Of a stretch of 46,601 bases of DNA, positions 27,501 through 35,737 are shown piece by piece. A program made the position numbers and the translations under genes. Source of the stretch: JAJTFW01 sp964534995 (GTDB taxonomy: Bacteria; Bacteroidota; Bacteroidia; AKYH767-A; OLB10); the NCBI GenBank assembly GCA_964534995.1, contig CAZHSC010000022.1, positions 1 through 46,601 on the forward strand, read 5' to 3'. Within the stretch, counting starts at the first letter, position 1. Every line of letters starts with the position of its first letter. The notes below the pieces were generated by a model. It saw only the letters and a list, made by a program, of their open reading frames with translations. It did no database searches and was not told the DNA's origin.

Positions 27501-28464
27501 TCCGTCTGTCGATAAGAACGGAGTTGCAGGAGACGGAGTGGTTTCAAGTGACCCGAATGATGCCGATTATATATCCGCTACGGGTATGGGTTGGTTCCCC
27601 GGCTATGCTATTAATGTTGAAACAGGAGAGCGTCTGAATATCGCCTTTGGTGAAAACTCTTCGCTCAGCGGAGAAAACAGTCAGGATATGATCTGGAATC
27701 CGACTTCCAATGAAGGCGCTGATGTCAACGGCAGACCGGCACTTGGTGGAATGCATTATATCTACGTGTTCAATAAAAATGGAGTTTTAAATACAGACAT
27801 TCCTATATATGACAGTGGATTTAAAATTGATTCTTTGTTGTCAACCGGAAATGCGGTGGCCAAGCGGAATGTTTTCAAAGATTGCATCTGGACAAGCCTG
27901 CCGCTGACTACCACAGGTCACAGCATCCTTGAAACGGATGTGAAAATCCGCCTCCGTGTAGCCAAGAATTACAGGACATTTACCTCTCTGAACACAACAC
28001 AGGTAAATGGTGGTAATCCCTTGTATGAATTTGAGATTCCAACCAGCGCGGTTGCCAGCACCGGCCAAACCGAAGCGGCAAAAGATGCGCTTGATTTGAT
28101 CAGGGTTGTCCCCAATCCGTACTATGCTTACTCTTCCTATGAGAAAACACGCAAAGACCAGTTGGATAACAGGGTGAGAATAACCAACCTGCCAAGCAAG
28201 TGTACGGTATCAATTTATACCATCAACGGAACGTTGATCCGTCAGTTTAAGCGCGATATACAAAGTGATGTTTCAGATGGCTATGCGGTTGTTGAAGGTC
28301 AGGATTTTAACCAGGCCACTACACTTGACTGGGATTTGAAAAATACCGCGGGAATTACCGTTGCCAGTGGTGTATATATCATACACGTCGATGCGGGTAA
28401 CCTGGGCGAGAAAGTGGTAAAATGGTTCGGTGTTATGCGACCAATTGATCTTGATTCATTCTGA
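24538..28464 (+). CDS. Large secreted protein with type IX secretion-like C-terminal domain
   Basis: A 1308-aa protein with a signal peptide (about 1-24). The body is Asp/Asn/Gly-rich, with calcium-loop-like runs such as DANNDGTYNHEDGDYPY near residue 195 and DGIDNNKDGQIDEDGE near 357. No catalytic motif is seen. The last 120 residues (from VVPNPYYAYSSYE near 1188) have the T9SS sorting-domain pattern: PNP start, IYTINGTLIRQF, LDWDLKN, GVYIIHVDA, KVVKWFG. They continue with an unusual short tail, VMRPIDLDSF. It lies 31 bp after the TonB-dependent receptor and 35 bp before the PorV-like gene, probably one operon. Surface attachment via T9SS is likely; function unknown. Confidence 0.82.
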   Translation: MNMFRYKFTLSLALMLAWSVTSSAKMNVGANRLASVPNAGAKTAAACPVTQAQIDLDVNQVRARVLVGGDLWWDPFGQTPYYEVPIGSNKNSIFSGALWIGGFDQSNQLLVAAQTYRQQGANDFWGGPISKDPNTGAMSITDARCLEFDKFWTIKREDVENFLANNVATPDIESWPGNGNVANGELPFLAPYFDANNDGTYNHEDGDYPYFKLDGEYPVDPNTNETVCNDYIFGDESIWWVFNDVGDSKTETNSNPIGLEIRAQAFAFNTTNDVNFMTFYKYQVINRSSNKLDSTYFGVWCDPDLGNASDDYVGCDVGLGLGYCYNGDPDDDGGGGYGLNPPAVGIDFFQGPLADTLDGIDNNKDGQIDEDGETISMSRFVYYENVNSVPNGNPSVTDDYYEYLSGSWLDGAPITYGGNGKGTGPGATTTPCEYMFPNTTDPKFSTPWTMVTANIQPTDMRWLQSAGTFTLQPGAVNYITTGVVWGRATSGGPLASVDVIKRADDLAQRLFNNCFQVLDGPDAPELAIREMDQKIIISLENTRNEKVELYSQFDKNIPGVVADQINDTTIVYDTLSIDERSYKFQGYKIYQVSSENISISDINDPSKAKLLYQIDLDDDVTKLINYTFDDNLQAYIPTQKTDEVNEGITHNFIITQDQFTLKPLANYSPYYFMVISYASNNYRTFNAFAPNPVNTQAEPYLQGRKNVKIYSAIPHKSVVNNGGTVMNSTFGDGFSIKRIEGTGNGGNVLDLTDATVAEILANNIAVNPVYKAGLGPINVSIYDPLKVKGGGFKVQFNGVADDSRYFIYNNPAGTLVDSCLFTLNTPYEQLLESNKIAFNIYKINGKEPGDGSDNNGFLEATQEFSNPAKVWLTGVADVDGSSNRDWILSGTESTDLNTAGTPWDPNSIYENVLEGTWAPYKMAARAYAGAPKLNSPVVDALIKWTSLASVDVVITSDKSKWTRCVVLETGEDTMPNINAAKKFDKRKSPSVDKNGVAGDGVVSSDPNDADYISATGMGWFPGYAINVETGERLNIAFGENSSLSGENSQDMIWNPTSNEGADVNGRPALGGMHYIYVFNKNGVLNTDIPIYDSGFKIDSLLSTGNAVAKRNVFKDCIWTSLPLTTTGHSILETDVKIRLRVAKNYRTFTSLNTTQVNGGNPLYEFEIPTSAVASTGQTEAAKDALDLIRVVPNPYYAYSSYEKTRKDQLDNRVRITNLPSKCTVSIYTINGTLIRQFKRDIQSDVSDGYAVVEGQDFNQATTLDWDLKNTAGITVASGVYIIHVDAGNLGEKVVKWFGVMRPIDLDSF

Positions 28465-28499
28465 TAATTTAATTGATTAAATAACAATCCTGAACTCGT

Positions 28500-29564
28500 A
28501 TGAAAAAATTTCTAAAATATATATCAATTGTAAGTATTGCTCTCGTCATTAAGGGAGTGCCTGCCTACGCAGGAAATGAAGACCGTGCTGGTCAGGCGGG
28601 AGCCAATGAGTTACTCATCAATCCCTGGGCAAGAACAGCCGGTTGGGGTGGTTGCAATATTGCTCTGGTAAGAGGAGTAGAGGCCTTGAATTTGAATGTG
28701 GCCGGTATGGGTCATAACAAAGGAACGGAAGTAACCTTTGCTCAAACCGATTGGATGAAAGGATCGGATATCAAAATTTCAGCTTTCGGTATCGCACAAA
28801 AGGTTGGAGAATCCGGTTCACTGGGCCTTTCCATCAGCTCTATGAATTTTGGAGATATTGACCGCACCACCGAAAGCCAGCCGGATGGCGGACTGGGTAA
28901 GTTTACTCCCCAGTTTCTTACCATTGGCTTCAGCTATGCGAAGAGTTTCAGTAATAGTATCTACGGAGGCTTAAGTGTACGCATGATATCAGAAGCTATT
29001 AATGACGTAAAGTCGCAAGGCGTGGTTGTGGACGCAGGTATTCAGTACATTACCGGCTTCAATGAGGCAAAGGATAACCTGAAATTCGGAATCGCATTAC
29101 GGAATGTAGGTACCCCCATGAAATTTGACGGGGAAGGTCTTGCTTTCAGAAATGATAATGCATCCAGTAATATCAGTGTACTTCAGCAGCAAAGGGCCGA
29201 GCGTTTCGAAATGCCCTCCCTGGTGGCCATCGGTGTTGCGTATGATATCCAGCTTAAAGAAGATCACCGTTTGACTCCCGCCTTGTCTTTTACGGCGAAT
29301 TCTTTCATTCGTGACCAGATAGGTCTCGGTGTAGAATATGGTTTCCGGCAATTGCTGATGCTCCGCGCCGGCTATACTTTCGATAAGAAGGATAAGAATG
29401 CCATCGTTGACGAGGAGATATCCGCACTTATAGGCCTTAGTGCCGGTGTGAGTGTACAGGTTCCGCTGGGCAAATCGGGAAAAACCTTCGGCATTGATTA
29501 TGGTTACCGTGCCACCGAAACATTTGATGGTACACATACCATAGGTGCACGATTCAACCTCTGA
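28500..29564 (+). CDS. PorV/PorQ-family outer-membrane barrel protein
   Basis: A 354-aa FadL-like barrel with a signal peptide (about 1-25, ending VPAYA). The start of the mature part, GANELLINPWARTAGWGGCN then EALNLNVAGM, matches the PorV/PorQ family hallmark of an N-terminal 'position near residues lining a hatch' segment (GxxxLlinpsaRaxGmGgA). The body has alternating strands and ends GYRATETFDGTHTIGARFNL with a terminal aromatic-leucine strand. PorV shuttles T9SS cargo to the sorting machinery, so placement directly after a T9SS-type cargo gene is meaningful. It could be a dedicated paralogue rather than the main PorV; no other T9SS component genes are in the window. Confidence 0.83.
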   Translation: MKKFLKYISIVSIALVIKGVPAYAGNEDRAGQAGANELLINPWARTAGWGGCNIALVRGVEALNLNVAGMGHNKGTEVTFAQTDWMKGSDIKISAFGIAQKVGESGSLGLSISSMNFGDIDRTTESQPDGGLGKFTPQFLTIGFSYAKSFSNSIYGGLSVRMISEAINDVKSQGVVVDAGIQYITGFNEAKDNLKFGIALRNVGTPMKFDGEGLAFRNDNASSNISVLQQQRAERFEMPSLVAIGVAYDIQLKEDHRLTPALSFTANSFIRDQIGLGVEYGFRQLLMLRAGYTFDKKDKNAIVDEEISALIGLSAGVSVQVPLGKSGKTFGIDYGYRATETFDGTHTIGARFNL

Positions 29565-29584
29565 TCCGAACAGCAGATTTAACC

Positions 29585-29618
29585 GGAAGACCTCTCCTGT
29601 TAAAAGGAGGGGTCTTCC
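29585..29618 (+). terminator. Hairpin after the PorV-like gene, terminator-like
   Basis: A 14-bp stem (29585-29598 and 29605-29618) with one G-T pair and a 6-nt loop lies 20 bp after the stop codon. It lacks a T tract on its 3' side, so it may stabilise the transcript end or terminate weakly. Confidence 0.6.
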
Positions 29619-29644
29619 GCATTATTAACAAATGTTATATTACT

Positions 29645-30124
29645 ATGTCTAAAATCACTTACCTCACCGAAGAAGGGCTGAAGAAATTACAGGAAGAACT
29701 GAACCATTTAAAGTCTGTTGAAAGGCCCAATATTTCACGCCAGATCGCTGAAGCAAGAGACAAAGGTGATCTTTCGGAAAATGCCGAATATGATGCTGCA
29801 AAGGATGCGCAGGGCCTTCTCGAATTAAAAATTTCGAAGATGGAAGAACTGGTTGCCAGTGCACGTCTCATTGACGAATCAAAACTTGATACTTCCAAGG
29901 TTTCCGTATTGTGCAAAGTGCGAATCAGAAATCTTTCAAACAAAGCGGAAATGGCCTACGTACTGGTGGCGGAAAATGAAGCTGATTTAAAATCCGGTAA
30001 GATTTCAGTTTCTTCTCCTATTGGTAAAGGACTGCTGGGTAAAAAAGTGGGGGAGATCGCAGACATTCAAACCCCGGGCGGTATCATGAAGTTTGAGGTA
30101 CTCGATATTTCACTTAATAATTAA
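29645..30124 (+). CDS. greA: Transcription elongation factor GreA
   Basis: GreA rescues backtracked RNA polymerase by stimulating transcript cleavage. The 159-aa protein has the N-terminal coiled-coil domain: ITYLTEEGLKKLQEELNHL at the start, the tip motif GDLSENAEYDAAKD near residues 41-54 with the Asp and Glu acidic tip residues, and a C-terminal FKBP-like domain with SPIGKGLLGKKVGEI. Length and motifs match. The HIT gene follows 37 bp on in the same direction and may be co-transcribed. Confidence 0.96.
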   Translation: MSKITYLTEEGLKKLQEELNHLKSVERPNISRQIAEARDKGDLSENAEYDAAKDAQGLLELKISKMEELVASARLIDESKLDTSKVSVLCKVRIRNLSNKAEMAYVLVAENEADLKSGKISVSSPIGKGLLGKKVGEIADIQTPGGIMKFEVLDISLNN

Positions 30125-30161
30125 CCGGTTTTCTTAATCACGCAACAAAGAAGGTAGTTTT

Positions 30162-30560
30162 ATGCCCAGCATCTTTACAAGAATCGTAAACGGCGAAATA
30201 CCCTGTCACAAAATTGCCGAGACAGAGGATTTTCTGGCGTTTCTGGATGTAATGCCCCTGGTGAAGGGCCATGTTCTGGTGATTCCAAAGACGGAAGTGG
30301 ATTATATTTTTGACCTGGAGAATGATGTCTTTTCAGGCTTATGGCTCTTTGCAAAATCAATCGAACCCGCCATAAAAAAAACCATTTCCTGTAAGCGAAT
30401 AGGGGTCGCAGTTATCGGCCTTGAGGTGCCTCACGCCCATATTCACCTGGTACCCATGAATTCAATCGGTGATATCAACTTTTCGAACCCCAAACTCTCT
30501 CCCGCTTCCGAAGAGCTGGCACTCACGGCGAAGGCTATCCGTACCTCTTTGCAAAGCTGA
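30162..30560 (+). CDS. HIT-family nucleotide-binding hydrolase
   Basis: A 132-aa histidine-triad protein. It starts IFTRIVNGEIPCHKIAETED, the usual N-terminal helix and strand, and has GHVLVIPKTEVDYIFDL in the middle. The triad HAHIHLVP is near residues 92-99, with the active-site histidines in HxHxHxx. HIT proteins hydrolyse nucleotide phosphoramidates or dinucleoside polyphosphates in the cytosol. It is 37 bp downstream of greA, a common Bacteroidota arrangement, and converges on ruvC with 51 bp between stops and no strong hairpin there. The physiological substrate is unknown. Confidence 0.93.
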   Translation: MPSIFTRIVNGEIPCHKIAETEDFLAFLDVMPLVKGHVLVIPKTEVDYIFDLENDVFSGLWLFAKSIEPAIKKTISCKRIGVAVIGLEVPHAHIHLVPMNSIGDINFSNPKLSPASEELALTAKAIRTSLQS

Positions 30561-30611
30561 GACGGCTATGGCAGGGTAACGCTACCACCGAATGAAGGCT
30601 TGCTGATAAAA

Positions 30612-31217
30612 TTATTTCTTGAGTCTTCCCGGATTGTCGTTCACGAAAGCGTCCCAGCCTTTATAGAGGGTGATATTGCCTTTTGACTTATTCTTCGTTT
30701 TTGGCAAAGGTGCGAGAGCGGTTATGTCATTGGAATTCTGAAAATAATGACATAAAGCAACTCCTACAGCATCGGTGGCATCAAGAAATTTTGGAGTTTG
30801 CTTAAAGGCCAGCAGACGCTGTAGCATTTTTGATACCTGCTCTTTCGAAGCACTGCCGCTGCCGGTAATGGATTGCTTAATGAGCCGGGGAGAGTATCCG
30901 AATACCGGTATTTGCCGGTGTAATGCTGCAGCCATGGCCACACCCTGGGCACGGCCCAGCTTCAGCATCGACTGCACATTTTTACCAAAAAAGGGTTCTT
31001 CAATAGCCAATTCATCAGGATGATGACGTTCTATCAGCTGAACAACGAATTTAAATATTGCATTGAGTCTGTCGTAGTGAGCGTCTTCTTTATTGATCTT
31101 GAGAACACCGGCGGAAATGAGAGAGAGTTTTGATCCATTAACGCTGATAATTCCGTAACCCATCACCAGTGTACCCGGGTCAATCCCTAAAATGATTCTT
31201 TCTTTTCCTTTCGTCAC
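30612..31217 (-). CDS. ruvC: Crossover junction endodeoxyribonuclease RuvC
   Basis: RuvC resolves Holliday junctions together with RuvAB. The 201-aa protein has the RNase H-like core: GIDPGTLVMGYG with the first catalytic Asp (near residue 12), AIEEPFFGKN with the Glu (near 72), and DATDAVGVALCHY with the C-terminal Asp pair (near 145). It is slightly longer than E. coli RuvC because of a basic C-terminal tail (KTKNKSKGN...). The start is GTG at 31217, overlapping the stop of the upstream methyltransferase gene (GTGA), so the two are translationally coupled. ruvA and ruvB are not in the window. Confidence 0.95.
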   Translation of the reverse strand: MTKGKERIILGIDPGTLVMGYGIISVNGSKLSLISAGVLKINKEDAHYDRLNAIFKFVVQLIERHHPDELAIEEPFFGKNVQSMLKLGRAQGVAMAAALHRQIPVFGYSPRLIKQSITGSGSASKEQVSKMLQRLLAFKQTPKFLDATDAVGVALCHYFQNSNDITALAPLPKTKNKSKGNITLYKGWDAFVNDNPGRLKK

Positions 31218-31750
31218 CTGTACAAAGGTGCGAGTTTTTTATGAAGTTCCCAGCAAACAATGCCCGCGCAAACCGATATGTTCAGCGAATGTTTTGTTCC
31301 CTCCTGAATGATTTCAATACTTCCGTCGCAATGATCAATTACTTCCTGGTTAACACCCTCCATTTCATGTCCGAATATAACCGCGGTTTTAGGTCCTGAA
31401 GGAATAAAATCCTGCAATGGAATACTGTTTCGGACCTGTTCCATGGCAAAAACTTTTACCCCCTCACGACGTAGTTTTTTTACTACGTGGAGCGTATGTT
31501 CCTCATACTCCCAGTTTACGGATTCGGTAGCGCCAAGGGCTGTTTTCAACACATCTTTGTGGGGTGGTTGCGCACTGATGCCACAGAGTATTATTTTTTC
31601 GATCCTGAAGGCATCAGCGCTTCTGAATACTGCACCTACGTTGAGGGCGCTTCGTACGTTATCAAGAATAAGAAGCAATGGTAATTTCTTTACCTGTTGA
31701 TATGCAATCAGGTCGGGACGACCCAGTTCTTCATTTTTTAACTTCTGCAC
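31214..31750 (-). CDS. SpoU/TrmH-family RNA methyltransferase
   Basis: The 178-aa protein is a SPOUT 2'-O-methyltransferase. Motif 1 is NVRSALNVGAVFRSADAF near residues 33-50 with the catalytic Asn/Arg. Motif 2 is GHEMEGV near 124, and motif 3 is EGTKHSLNISVCAGIVCWEL near 150-170, forming the SAM-binding knot. The usual proline in the IPQxGTKHSLN stretch is isoleucine here (EIIQEGTKHSLN). The rRNA or tRNA target cannot be assigned. The start is GTG at 31750; a minus-strand -7 box lies 20 bp upstream. It is the first gene of an operon with ruvC, divergent from mutS. Confidence 0.9.
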   Translation of the reverse strand: MQKLKNEELGRPDLIAYQQVKKLPLLLILDNVRSALNVGAVFRSADAFRIEKIILCGISAQPPHKDVLKTALGATESVNWEYEEHTLHVVKKLRREGVKVFAMEQVRNSIPLQDFIPSGPKTAVIFGHEMEGVNQEVIDHCDGSIEIIQEGTKHSLNISVCAGIVCWELHKKLAPLYR

Positions 31751-31769
31751 GCGAATGGGTATATTAGCG

Positions 31770-31777
31770 CAAAGTTA
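31770..31777 (-). promoter_or_regulatory. -7 box of the trmH-like/ruvC operon
   Basis: The minus strand reads TAACTTTG, matching TAnnTTTG, 20 bp before the GTG start at 31750. It lies inside the 36-bp divergent gap with mutS, so the two transcripts start very close together. No clear -33 box was found. Confidence 0.45.
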
Positions 31778-31786
31778 AGGAACGCT

Positions 31787-34414
31787 GTGAAAGAAGAAAC
31801 ACCCCTCATGCAGCAGTATAACAGCATTAAATCGAAATATCCCGATGCATTGCTGTTGTTCCGTGTAGGTGATTTTTATGAAACTTTTGGTGAAGATGCG
31901 GTCAGGGCATCCAAAGTGCTCGGCATTGTTCTTACCAAAAGAAGCAATGGCGCCGCCGCAGACATGGAACTTGCCGGATTCCCACACCATTCTCTCGATA
32001 CCTATCTGCCAAGGCTTGTACGTGCCGGTATGAGAGTGGCCATCTGTGACCAGTTGGAAGATCCCAAAACCGCAAAGAAAATCGTGAAGCGTGGCGTAAC
32101 GGAGTTGGTCACACCGGGAGTTACCTTCAGTGATAAAATACTCGAGCATAAAACAAACAATTTCCTGGCCGCTTATTTCTTAACAACTGAAAAACCTGCA
32201 ATGGCCGGCCTGGCCCTAGCCGATGCAAGTACTGGTGAATTTTTCATTGCAGAAGGAAGCACTGACTACATCGATAAACTTCTTCAGAGTTTTCAACCCA
32301 CCGAAGTCTTGATACCGCGCAACTTAAAGCCGGCATTTGAATCGCGTTACGGCCAGCGTTTTTATACCTATGTGCTGGATGACTGGTGTTTTCAGCCGCT
32401 TTTCGCCAAGGAAACATTGCTGAAGCATTTTCAGACCTTATCCATGAAGGGCTTTGGTGTAGAAGAAATGCAGACAGGCATGATCCCTGCAGGGGCCGCT
32501 TTGTATTACCTGCAGCAAACCAGACAGGAGTCACTGATTCACATTACTTCGCTTTCGCGCATCGATGAAGACCGGTATGTTTGGCTCGACCGTTTTACCA
32601 TCAGGAATCTGGAATTGGTCTCCTCACCCCACGATAAGGCCCACACGCTGCTCGAAGTACTTGACTTAACCGTTTCGCCCATGGGCGGACGGATGTTGAG
32701 GCGCTGGTTGTTATTGCCCTTAAAGGAACAAATTCCCGTTCAGGAAAGGCTTGATAACGTGGAGGTATTAACGAAAAATGAAGATTTGCTTAAAAGCCTT
32801 CAGGCCGGCTTAAAGGGAGTTGGCGACCTTGAACGTATCGCTTCCCGGATTGCCATACGCAGGTTGGGTCCCCGTGAAGCCATGCAGTTGAAACGTTCAC
32901 TGGAATTGTTGTTACCCATGAAAGCGCAACTGGAATCAATAACCCATACCGGCTTACAAGCGATAGGGGGCCGCCTGCATGCATGTGTTGACCTGTTGAA
33001 TAAACTTTCTGCCGCGCTGGCTGATGATCCCCCTGCCTTACTGAACAAGGGCGGAGCCATCCGTAAAGGCTTTAACCCGGAACTGGATGAGTTAAAGGTC
33101 TTGGCATTTGAAGGGAAAGATTATCTGTTAAAAATCCAGCGGGAGGAAAGTGAAAAAACAGGGATTGGCTCCCTGAAAATTGCTTTTAACAATGTGTTCG
33201 GTTATTACATAGAAGTCACTAATGTGCATAAGAGTAAAGTGCCCGCCACCTGGGTGCGGAAACAAACACTTGCCAATGCGGAAAGGTATATTACCGAAGA
33301 ACTGAAACAATACGAAGAAAAAATCCTGGGTGCGGAAGAAAAGATACAAAGGCTGGAAGAGCAATTATATGCGGAACTTCTTGAATATATGTCGTCTTAT
33401 ATTGGTTTACTCCAGCAAAATGCCGCCGAACTTGCACAACTCGATTGCCTTTGCAGTTTTGCCACCGCCGCTTTGAATTACGGTTATGTAAAACCACAAT
33501 TGAATGATTCGCTTTTACTGGATATCAAAGAGGGCAGGCACCCGGTCCTGGAGCAACAAATGCCGGTTGGGGAGGCGTATATACCCAATGATGTATACCT
33601 CGACAATGAAAACCAACAGATCATCATCATTACCGGACCAAATATGGCCGGAAAATCTGCCATTTTGCGACAGACGGCATTAATTGTCTTAATGGCGCAA
33701 ACCGGTTGTTTTGTGCCCGCCGCCTCCGCCGTTATTGGCATGGTCGATAAAATCTTTACCCGGGTAGGTGCATCCGATAACTTGTCACAGGGTGAATCGA
33801 CTTTTATGGTGGAAATGAATGAAACGGCCAGTATACTGCACAATATTACAAACCGAAGCCTGGTCATTTTGGATGAAATAGGAAGGGGTACAAGTACTTT
33901 TGATGGGATATCGATTGCCTGGGCCATTGCCGAATTTATCCATGAACACCCGCATGCAAGGGCTAAAACGCTTTTCGCAACCCATTACCATGAGTTAAAT
34001 GAAATGGCAGCCAGCTTTTCCAGGATCAAGAATTATAGTATAGCCATTTTTGAAAGTGATGATAAAATTCTTTTTTTAAGAAAACTCATTCCCGGAGGCA
34101 GCGAACACAGTTTTGGGATTCATGTAGCCCGTATGTCCGGAATGCCGGCAAAAGTGCTGATCAGAGCGCAGCAAATGCTTGAAAAGCTGGAACAGTCACA
34201 TAGTCTCTCAGAAATTATTAAAACCAACGATGCTCTCCAAAGGAGGGATGAGATGCAACTCAGTTTTTTCCAATTGGATGACCCTGTATTAGAGCAAATA
34301 CGCGATGAAATTCTGAAAACGGATATCAATACGCTCACACCGGTGGAGGCATTAATGAAACTTAGTGAAATTAAAAAGTTGATCTCCAAGCAGAAAGTGA
34401 AATTAAATGCCTAG
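31787..34414 (+). CDS. mutS: DNA mismatch repair protein MutS
   Basis: MutS recognises mismatches and starts methyl-independent or MutL-coupled repair. The 875-aa protein has the N-terminal mismatch-reading FYETFGEDA (Phe-x-Glu motif near residues 29-37), connector and lever domains, and the clamp near 430-540. The ATPase domain has Walker A GPNMAGKSA near 618-626, Walker B LVILDEIGRGTSTFDG near 695-710 and ATHYHEL. The final SEIKKLISKQKVKLNA is a typical C-terminal dimerisation region. The start is GTG at 31787; an internal ATG at 31808 is possible but loses conserved residues. It is divergent from the trmH-like gene. Confidence 0.97.
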   Translation: MKEETPLMQQYNSIKSKYPDALLLFRVGDFYETFGEDAVRASKVLGIVLTKRSNGAAADMELAGFPHHSLDTYLPRLVRAGMRVAICDQLEDPKTAKKIVKRGVTELVTPGVTFSDKILEHKTNNFLAAYFLTTEKPAMAGLALADASTGEFFIAEGSTDYIDKLLQSFQPTEVLIPRNLKPAFESRYGQRFYTYVLDDWCFQPLFAKETLLKHFQTLSMKGFGVEEMQTGMIPAGAALYYLQQTRQESLIHITSLSRIDEDRYVWLDRFTIRNLELVSSPHDKAHTLLEVLDLTVSPMGGRMLRRWLLLPLKEQIPVQERLDNVEVLTKNEDLLKSLQAGLKGVGDLERIASRIAIRRLGPREAMQLKRSLELLLPMKAQLESITHTGLQAIGGRLHACVDLLNKLSAALADDPPALLNKGGAIRKGFNPELDELKVLAFEGKDYLLKIQREESEKTGIGSLKIAFNNVFGYYIEVTNVHKSKVPATWVRKQTLANAERYITEELKQYEEKILGAEEKIQRLEEQLYAELLEYMSSYIGLLQQNAAELAQLDCLCSFATAALNYGYVKPQLNDSLLLDIKEGRHPVLEQQMPVGEAYIPNDVYLDNENQQIIIITGPNMAGKSAILRQTALIVLMAQTGCFVPAASAVIGMVDKIFTRVGASDNLSQGESTFMVEMNETASILHNITNRSLVILDEIGRGTSTFDGISIAWAIAEFIHEHPHARAKTLFATHYHELNEMAASFSRIKNYSIAIFESDDKILFLRKLIPGGSEHSFGIHVARMSGMPAKVLIRAQQMLEKLEQSHSLSEIIKTNDALQRRDEMQLSFFQLDDPVLEQIRDEILKTDINTLTPVEALMKLSEIKKLISKQKVKLNA

Positions 34415-34417
34415 GCA

Positions 34418-34450
34418 TTTGAAATATTGGAGCATTAAGTTGTATTTTTG
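34418..34450 (+). promoter_or_regulatory. Promoter of tRNA-Gly
   Basis: TTTG at 34418-34421 and TATTTTTG at 34443-34450 are 21 bp apart. Transcription would start just before the tRNA 5' end at 34460. The -33 box lies just after the mutS stop codon. Confidence 0.6.
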
Positions 34451-34459
34451 CTACCCATT

Positions 34460-34535
<76 letters not shown>

Positions 34536-34537
34536 GT

Positions 34538-34574
34538 AAAGAGGCTGTCTCAAAACGAGGCGGCCTCTTTTTTT
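34538..34574 (+). terminator. Rho-independent terminator after tRNA-Gly
   Basis: A stem AAAGAGGC/GCCTCTTT extended by TGTCTC/GAGGCG (two G-T pairs) and an AAAAC loop is followed by seven T residues ending at 34574. Confidence 0.85.
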
Positions 34575-35142
34575 GCAGCCCTCAATAGGAGAACTATTTT
34601 TTTTGCCTTCACTCAATTATGATAATTCGGGATTGATTGTTCAGGTCCGATTGTCTTGAACTGGCTAATATCCCCTATGAGTTTTAACAGTCCAACTTAA
34701 TTCAGTCCCTGTCTGGTTGAAAGGTCTACCGAAAACCGGATTCATTACTTTGGCAGTGTGCTTCATGGACAGGCTTTTTATGATCCATGGTATTCAATTT
34801 AACGTTCTCATTATTTCAACCCGCAAAAGAGTAAGTTTTGTATTTTCTTCGATGAAGCAACGTGTCCCAGACCGTCTATTGGAATTCGCTGATTTGGAAG
34901 AAACCGGTATTCTTCACTTAAAAAGTGTGAATTTGGAATGCAGAAGGATAAACATTGATGTGATGAAGATTCGGAATGCCTTCTTGTCATCTTAAAATCC
35001 TTTACCCTGCATTTTCGGTGCAAAATTCTTGTTAAACGGATGCAACTGATTTTTTTATGACTATATGTTTTGTACGCTTTAAATCTTATAAATAGATGTG
35101 TACGATAATCCCCGGTATAATGGTTTTTGTACGGGAAATGAT

Positions 35143-35534
35143 TAGCGGGTGCAAATGCTTGTTCCTTGCTCAGGTAAAAAAATCATGATCTTGAATCGGG
35201 GTGGGATCGCCAGTTCCTCCGGTTTTTAATGCCACACAAACGGATACAAGCGGGTATAAATACTTATTACTTGTTCCGGTAAATTTTTTTCCCGATCTTT
35301 ATTTGGGGCGGGGACGTTAGTCCCCCGGCAATTAATGCCACACAAACGAATACAAGCGGGTATAAATACTTATTACTTGTTCCGGTAAATTTTTTTCCCG
35401 ATCTNNNNNNNNNNNNNNNNNNNNNNNNNNNNNNNNNNNNNNNNNNNNNNNNNNNNNNNNNNNNNNNNNNNNNNNNNNNNNNNNNNNNNNNNNNNNNNNN
35501 NNNNTTATTTGGGGCGGGGACGTTAGTCCCCCGG
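35143..35534. repeat. 106-bp tandem repeats interrupted by an assembly gap
   Basis: Two near-identical units begin GCCACACAAACG at 35231 and 35337, giving a period of 106 bp. A degenerate unit in the same register covers about 35143-35230 (AGCGGGT, CTTGTTCC, GGTAAA and GATCTT are kept). Each good unit includes a GGGGAC-GTTA-GTCCCC hairpin (35310-35325 and 35516-35531). Unit three is broken by the N run at 35405-35504; the bases before (GATCT) and after (TTATTTGGGG) are exactly adjacent in unit two. Copy number is therefore unknown. Confidence 0.85.
35405..35504. other. Assembly gap of 100 N
   Basis: Exactly 100 N, the standard placeholder for a gap of unknown length, placed inside a tandem repeat. 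Confidence 0.98.
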
Positions 35535-35691
35535 GCCATGTTTAAAAAAGTTGAAACAGGTCGGTAAGGTTTTTCAAGTTTTTACGACCTGAATGTAGAA
35601 GGATAATTTTTTTAAAATTCTCTAATTAATTATTTTACATGAGTTCAATTTTTCTGTGGAGACATTGGTCCCAATTCATGACCTGGAAAAC

Positions 35692-35737
35692 AAAAAAAAA
35701 CCTCCACAAATTACTGTTTTTCAGTATTATGTGGAGG
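35692..35737 (-). terminator. Rho-independent terminator after tRNA-Leu
   Basis: On the minus strand a long stem closed by CCTCCACA/TGTGGAGG (35701-35737) is followed by nine T residues (35692-35700), directly downstream of the tRNA 3' end. Confidence 0.88.

Noticed and set aside
34717..34995. 92-aa plus-strand open frame in the gene-poor region
   Set aside because: No domain, no signal peptide, no promoter box or neighbouring partner; composition like the surrounding non-coding DNA.
35143..35534. CRISPR array
   Set aside because: Units are directly adjacent 106-bp copies without unique spacers, and no cas genes are seen.
35267..35539. Minus-strand open frame spanning the N gap
   Set aside because: The middle is unknown bases and the ends are non-coding tandem repeat; it is an artefact of reading through the gap.
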